From NCBI GenBank assembly GCA_944989445.1, contig CALYLW010000138.1, positions 1,038,921-1,102,920 on the forward strand: a stretch of 64,000 nt of DNA, in the 5' to 3' direction. The position numbers were made by a program, and so were the translations under genes. Source of the stretch: Ampullaceana balthica. Lineage: Eukaryota > Mollusca > Gastropoda > Lymnaeidae. The notes beneath the pieces were generated by a model. The model made no database searches. It saw nothing but the letters and a program-made list of their open reading frames with translations, and was not told the origin of the DNA. Shown here piece by piece: positions 60,090 to 64,000 of this stretch; positions within the stretch are counted from its first letter, which is position 1; every line of letters starts with the position of its first letter.

Positions 60090-61040
60090 CAGGTCATAAC
60101 CTGCTTTCAGGTTAAGCATTTCTAACTGTATATCCTCTGGGGCTTTATCAGCTTCTGCACTAAATTGCGAACTGAGGATATTGAAGAGTGGTTCCAGGTT
60201 CTTGTCGTCTTGGAACCTTCTTTCAAATTCCATAGCAACTGAGCCTTATACTTGTCACTCATTTTACAAGAAACGGTTTGCTGTTTCAGCAAAGAGAAAA
60301 TGTCAAAACCTGGTTTCCCCTGCTTGCATAGAGAACAGGGAAGAGTTTTGCCTGAAATGATTTAACATACATATAAAGTTCATGAGCTAACAAGCTATTG
60401 CCCTGAAGTTTGACATTCAGTTAATTCAACTTTTTCATAATGTCATTGACAAACATGAAGTCTGACTTCCACTCTTCATTAACTATGGTAGTAATAAAAT
60501 CACAAACAAAACCTATCATCTCCAGCAACATAACTATTTCTGCCTTGAGATCTCATACTTGTCTCAATAACTTGCAAAGGCTCAGCCAGCGGACACTGCT
60601 GTGGCCTTTAACGCCTGTGGTTAAGTGCCCTGGCTGTTACAAAGCGTATCACACTGACAACTGCTTGAAATTCAACAGCGCCTTACAAATACTTTCCTGA
60701 TGGTTGACACAGTTGAGAGGTAAGAGTGTATGGTCAGGAAGATATTCTTTAATTAATACGCGCTCCATCGGTTACTTGCCATCTTGTTCCACACCAACCC
60801 AGTTATGTTAACAGTTTTCAACAGCATTGAATAAATCCTGACCTGTAGTTGTTTCTTTGAGTGGTTCAACACTAAGTAATTCTTCGTTAAGCTCGAAATG
60901 ATGATTTATTCCTCGTATAAATACCAACAATTGTGCTGTTCCTCTACATTGGTACTTTAATCCACTGCGAGAGTACCACAAAAAGTATTTGCTTGCATCT
61001 CGAAGTTCGTACATCAAATTGTCACTTTTTTTACAAAATG
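60090..61040 (-). pseudogene. GTF2IRD2-like hAT transposase fragment
   Basis: Minus-strand reading from 61020: GTAQLLVFIRGINHHFELNE, ELLSVEPLKETTTGQDLFNA, VENC, stops, then GHSSVRWLSLCKLLRQV, DLKAEIVMLLEMIGFVCDF, EWKSDFMFVNDIMKKLN, VKLQGNSLLAHELYMYVKSF and QAKLFPVL. This order matches the catalytic and insertion region of GTF2IRD2-type hAT transposases (TAQLL-FIRG ... LL--EPM--TT-G-DLF ... VRWLSLG--L). Several stops and deletions are present, and both ends are missing. Confidence 0.88.
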
Positions 61041-61059
61041 CCTGACTAAAATTCCCTAG

Positions 61060-62700
61060 AGTCTAGAGCTGAATGTCTGCCTCGAAGCAGCCAAGAGTCT
61101 ACGTACTTTGTAGGATCAAAATATGTTAGTTGGGGGCCGACCAATCTGATGAATAAAAGTGCCGAGACTGTTTTTGTCATAAGCGAAGCTCTCGTTGGGG
61201 TGATTATCAAATTCATTTGTGAGAATCCCCTTTCACACTCACTCGAAGAAATGGAAATTGTATTAAGAGCATGTATCAGAGGAAGAATTCTTTCAGAATA
61301 TGTTCTTTCCGTAAGATAATCACGGAATCCACAAATGATTTCTCTTTCGTCAAGTTGTAGTCAGCTACACAATTTCTCAATTTCCGTTTTACCAAATGTC
61401 AACTGCTTGTTCATGTTTATCTGTCCAATGGCTCTGATCTAGTATGCTAGTCCATTGAGCTAGTTCAACATCCTCATTAGAAAGTAATCTTTTCGCAATT
61501 GATTCGCTACGTTTCTCGTAAAAGACATTTGCATCAATAGGAGGGTCGTTTCTGCTATTTCTGTTGTGCAGTGCAATTCCATTAAACATTAGATGCTCAG
61601 CAGCTGCTGTTGCATTCCTGTAGTATGGGCCTAGACTCTTGAACACCTGTACGAGTCTTTTTATTTTTTGATTCTCGTTGTAAAGATTCATGTTTCGCTG
61701 CTGTAGGTCCAAGCTCAATCAGGCCAAGATCCATCACACATCAGGCCAAGATCCATCACACATCAGGCCAAGATCCATCACACATCAGGCCAAGATCCAT
61801 CACACATCAGGCCAAGTCCATCACACATCAGGCCAAGATCCATCACACATCAGGCCAAGATCCATCACACATCAGGCCAAGATCCATCACACATCAGGCC
61901 AAGATCCATCACACATCAGGCCAAGTCCATCACACATCAGGCCAAGAACCATCACACATCAGGCCAAGATCCATCACACATCAGGCCAAGATCCATCACA
62001 CATCAGGCCAAGATCCATCACACATCAGGCCAAGATCCATCACACATCAGGCCAAGATCCATCACACATCAGGCCAAGATCCATCACACATCAGGCCAAG
62101 ATCCATCACACATCAGGCCAAGATCCATCACACATCAGGCCAAGATCCATCACACATCAGGCCAAGATCCATCACACATCAGGCCAAGATCCATCACACA
62201 TCAGGCCAAGATCCATCACACATCAGGCCAAGATCCATCACAAATCAGGCCAAGATCCATCACACATCAGGCCACGATCCATCACACATCAGGCCAAGAT
62301 CCATCACAAATCAGGCCAAGATCCATCACACATCAGGCCACGATCCATCACACATCAGGCCAAGATCCATCACACGTCATGCCAAGATCCATCACACATC
62401 AGGCCAAGATCCATCACACATCAGGCCAAGATCCATCACACATCAGGCCAAGATACATTACACATCAGGCCAAGATCCATCACACATCAGGCCAAGATCC
62501 ATCACAAATTCAGTTGATGCTATTTTCTTCTTCAAACCTTCATATGTACATTTCTCACTGTTGCTTCTTGTGGGATCAGTCATTGCTTCGTCAAAATGAT
62601 TAACCAGAGCTGCATAATTATTTCACACCGCAAACACTGCACGGAAACTTGACGAAACCCACCGCGTACTTAAAACACGTCCAGTGTTAGTATTAGTGGA
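61060..62700 (-). pseudogene. KIAA1586-like hAT transposase, second copy, with minisatellite
   Basis: Minus-strand reading: RVLSTRWVSSSFRAVFAV, TGA in place of Trp, NNYAALVNHFDEAMTDPTRS, CTYEGLKKKIASTEFVMDLG, then the tandem array, then LSLDLQQRNMNLYNENQKIK, YYRNATAAAEHLMFNGIALH, ELAQWTSILDQSHWTDKH, a frameshift near 61390, and ISISSSECERGFSQMNLIIT, SALLFIRLVGPQLTYFDPTK, YVDSWLLRGRHSALDS at the C-terminus near 61080. It aligns with 13980-14890 in the first copy. The N-terminal half is missing. Confidence 0.9.
61719..62512 (-). repeat. 22-bp minisatellite made from hAT coding sequence, ~36 copies
   Basis: On the minus strand the unit contains TGTGATGGATCTTGGCCTGA. This equals the codons for VMDLGLM at exactly this position of the transposase (FVLDLGLMCD in the 14.2 kb copy). 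Most units are identical; variants with CACAAAT, a CCACG change and two shorter units occur. Because 22 is not a multiple of three and the plus-strand unit has no stop in any frame, a spurious 275-codon plus-strand frame results. About nine codons (CDALQELSE) expected after the unit are missing at the downstream edge. Confidence 0.95.
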
Positions 62701-62839
62701 ATAACAGCGTTTGCCACTTGGTTTGTTTATTTGTAAACTGTATTTACGTCGTTCCCGTGAGTCGCCCACTGTAAAAAGGACTGACAGTAAGTAATATGCC
62801 GACTATGTATATAAATATACACGAATCTGGCCAAAAAAG

Positions 62840-62878
62840 GTATGGGAACTCAGTTCCCATGAGTTCCCACTGAAAATA
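62840..62878. mobile_element. Possible hAT end
   Basis: It holds GGTATGGGAACTCAGTTCCC, then GAGTTCCCACTGAAAATAAG and CACTG. The AAGCACTG end resembles that at 16481-16489 next to the first KIAA1586-like copy, so it may be the terminus of the second copy. Confidence 0.4.
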
Positions 62879-62941
62879 AGCACTGCTTCTATCAATTGTA
62901 TGTTTACGTTGATCAGACTCTTTAGATAATTTCACTGCCAC

Positions 62942-63873
62942 ATGGAAAACACAACGACCAAGGATGGGATCCAAGTTTCAATACAAATGGTGATTGGGAC
63001 ATGGACAGTAAGTCCCGAGCAACGTCACTTCTTGTGTAACTTCACATTTATTAAGACGTTTGTTGTAACGTGCAAACTGTTATCTAGGCTGGAAGGAATA
63101 ACAGTCCAACTTCAGAAAGAAGCGATTGACATCATCCAGGCTATGTCACTTATCGAAAACGTCAAGCAAGAGTTTAGAGAGATTAGAACAAATGTAGATT
63201 CTTATTTTCAAAACACGTATGATCATATCGTTATCATGGCACAGTCTGAAGGAGTTGAAGCTTCAATGTCAAGAATTGCTAAGCGGAAAATCTACCGAAG
63301 AAAAGTGAGCGCAGAAATGTCAATGCAACACTTACTGCGGAACTTAATTAAATCATTTCTGGAGCACATCATTGCTGAACTAGATATGCGGTTCTCTGGC
63401 TTAACCAGGACATCCTCACAACTGTTAGCTCGTGCGCCAAGTGCTGTTAGAAATTGTACGTATGAAGATCTGAAAGGCGCTGTGGATTTATATGAGCACG
63501 ATCTGCCTTCACCAGAGGTACTGCTTGAAGAGTTCAGCGGGTGGAAATTGAGGTTCAGCCAATGGGAAGAGTCAAAGCTACCAAAAGATTGCACGGAAGC
63601 TGTAAAACATTGCAATGAATCGATGTATCCGAATATTTATTGCTTACTGAAAATCGCGTGTGTGAATTCCTATGACTTCCTGCTCATGTGAGTGAAGTTT
63701 CAGTGCACTTCGACGTTTGCACAATTACATGAGATGTTCAATGGGACAGGAAAGACTTACCGAGCTTGCATTTATGCATATTCACTACGCATTCAATATC
63801 AACGAGAAAAGTGTTTTACAGATATTTGTTAACAAAAACCCAAGAAGGATATACATCGAAGATGTTCTAAAAT
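62942..63873 (+). pseudogene. THAP12 (52-kDa repressor)-like hAT transposase, C-terminal half
   Basis: The reading is LLSRLEGITVQLQKEAIDII, QAMSLIENVKQEFREIRTNV, DSYFQNTYDHIVIMAQSEGV, NLIKSFLEHIIAELDMRFSG, DLPSPEVLLEEFSGWKLRF, MYPNIYCLLKIACV. A one-base frameshift near 63662 follows, then IPMTSCSCE, a TGA where the family has Arg, SFSALRRLHNYMRCSMGQER, LTELAFMHIHYAFNI and TAA. The pattern is that of the 52-kDa-repressor-type (THAP12-related) hAT transposases including the C-terminal dimerisation region. Only two disabling changes are visible in this half, so it is younger than its hAT neighbours. Confidence 0.88.
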
Positions 63874-64000
63874 AAACTTCATAGCATTGTGGTCTTCCGT
63901 CTTGTCAGTTCCATACCATAATGTATACAATTCAAATTCTTCAACGCTTGCGCCTGCAGATTTCATTATCAACAAGAAAAGAAATGAATGATCCAGTACT
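63874..64000. other. No feature recognised
   Basis: A short stretch at the window end with no recognised signal. Confidence 0.4.

Noticed and set aside
61690..62517. 275-codon plus-strand frame with Ile-His-His-Thr-Ser-Gly-Gln-type repeats
   Set aside because: It is a by-product of the 22-bp minisatellite, whose plus-strand unit has no stop in any frame. The true coding strand of the host sequence is minus.

Overview
This is a repeat-rich, intron-containing animal genomic window. The dense mixture of hAT, Merlin, Tc1/mariner-like and non-LTR elements, G-run MITEs and tandem satellites suggests a marine invertebrate, most likely a mollusc. That placement is inference from the general repeat style and cannot be proven without database comparison. 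No rRNA, intact tRNA or CRISPR array was seen.

Host genes. Two host genes can be supported. (1) On the minus strand, 10254 down to 3688, five exons with canonical GT-AG borders and a fully consistent phase chain encode the N-terminal catalytic (GH84) domain of protein O-GlcNAcase (OGA). They include the [16 protein letters not shown] and LFDDID motifs. Two introns carry full-length non-autonomous hAT-like elements of one family, and one of these introns also holds a CAGTCGAA-ended, TA-flanked element. The first exon(s) and everything after the WTG motif are not in the window. (2) On the plus strand, exons at 51435-51587 and 52757-53812 form the 3' end of an unrecognised hydrophilic protein gene, with a 40-bp minisatellite in the intron between them.

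Mobile-element landscape, left to right. 0.4-3.2 kb: relics and tandem repeats. 3.7-10.3 kb: OGA. 11.3-12.0 kb: 5'-truncated LINE. 12.3-16.5 kb: decayed KIAA1586-like hAT with a second hAT (15262-16426, perfect 15-bp TIRs, exact 8-bp TSD) nested in or beside its 3' end. 16.9-17.2 kb: large palindrome. 19.2-22.3 kb: TA-flanked element with a nested TAGGGGTC hAT-like element. 23.1-23.7 kb: LINE fragment. 24.4-28.4 kb: three Merlin copies with exact 8-bp TSDs, one with an apparently intact 305-aa transposase nested in an older Merlin relic. 29.3-29.9 kb: L2-like LINE 3' end.

30.4-48.3 kb: tandem arrays with units of about 0.5 kb sit directly upstream of two decayed copies of a DDE-like, C2H2-ended gene whose family I cannot name. 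The first copy was split by a ZMYM1-like hAT (33190-39853), which itself holds a LINE, a small MITE and an inverted array. 50.7-51.2 kb: 57-bp minisatellite. 56.5-56.7 kb: tRNA-derived SINE. 58.3-64.0 kb: a graveyard of four different hAT transposase lineages (ZBED5-, GTF2IRD2-, KIAA1586- and THAP12-like).

The most striking observation is that the 22-bp minisatellite at 61.7-62.5 kb is built from the coding sequence of the KIAA1586-like hAT transposase in which it sits. It probably started by slippage between two TGTGATG repeats. The best candidate for an undescribed system is the satellite-array plus DDE-like-gene association at 30.4-48.3 kb.
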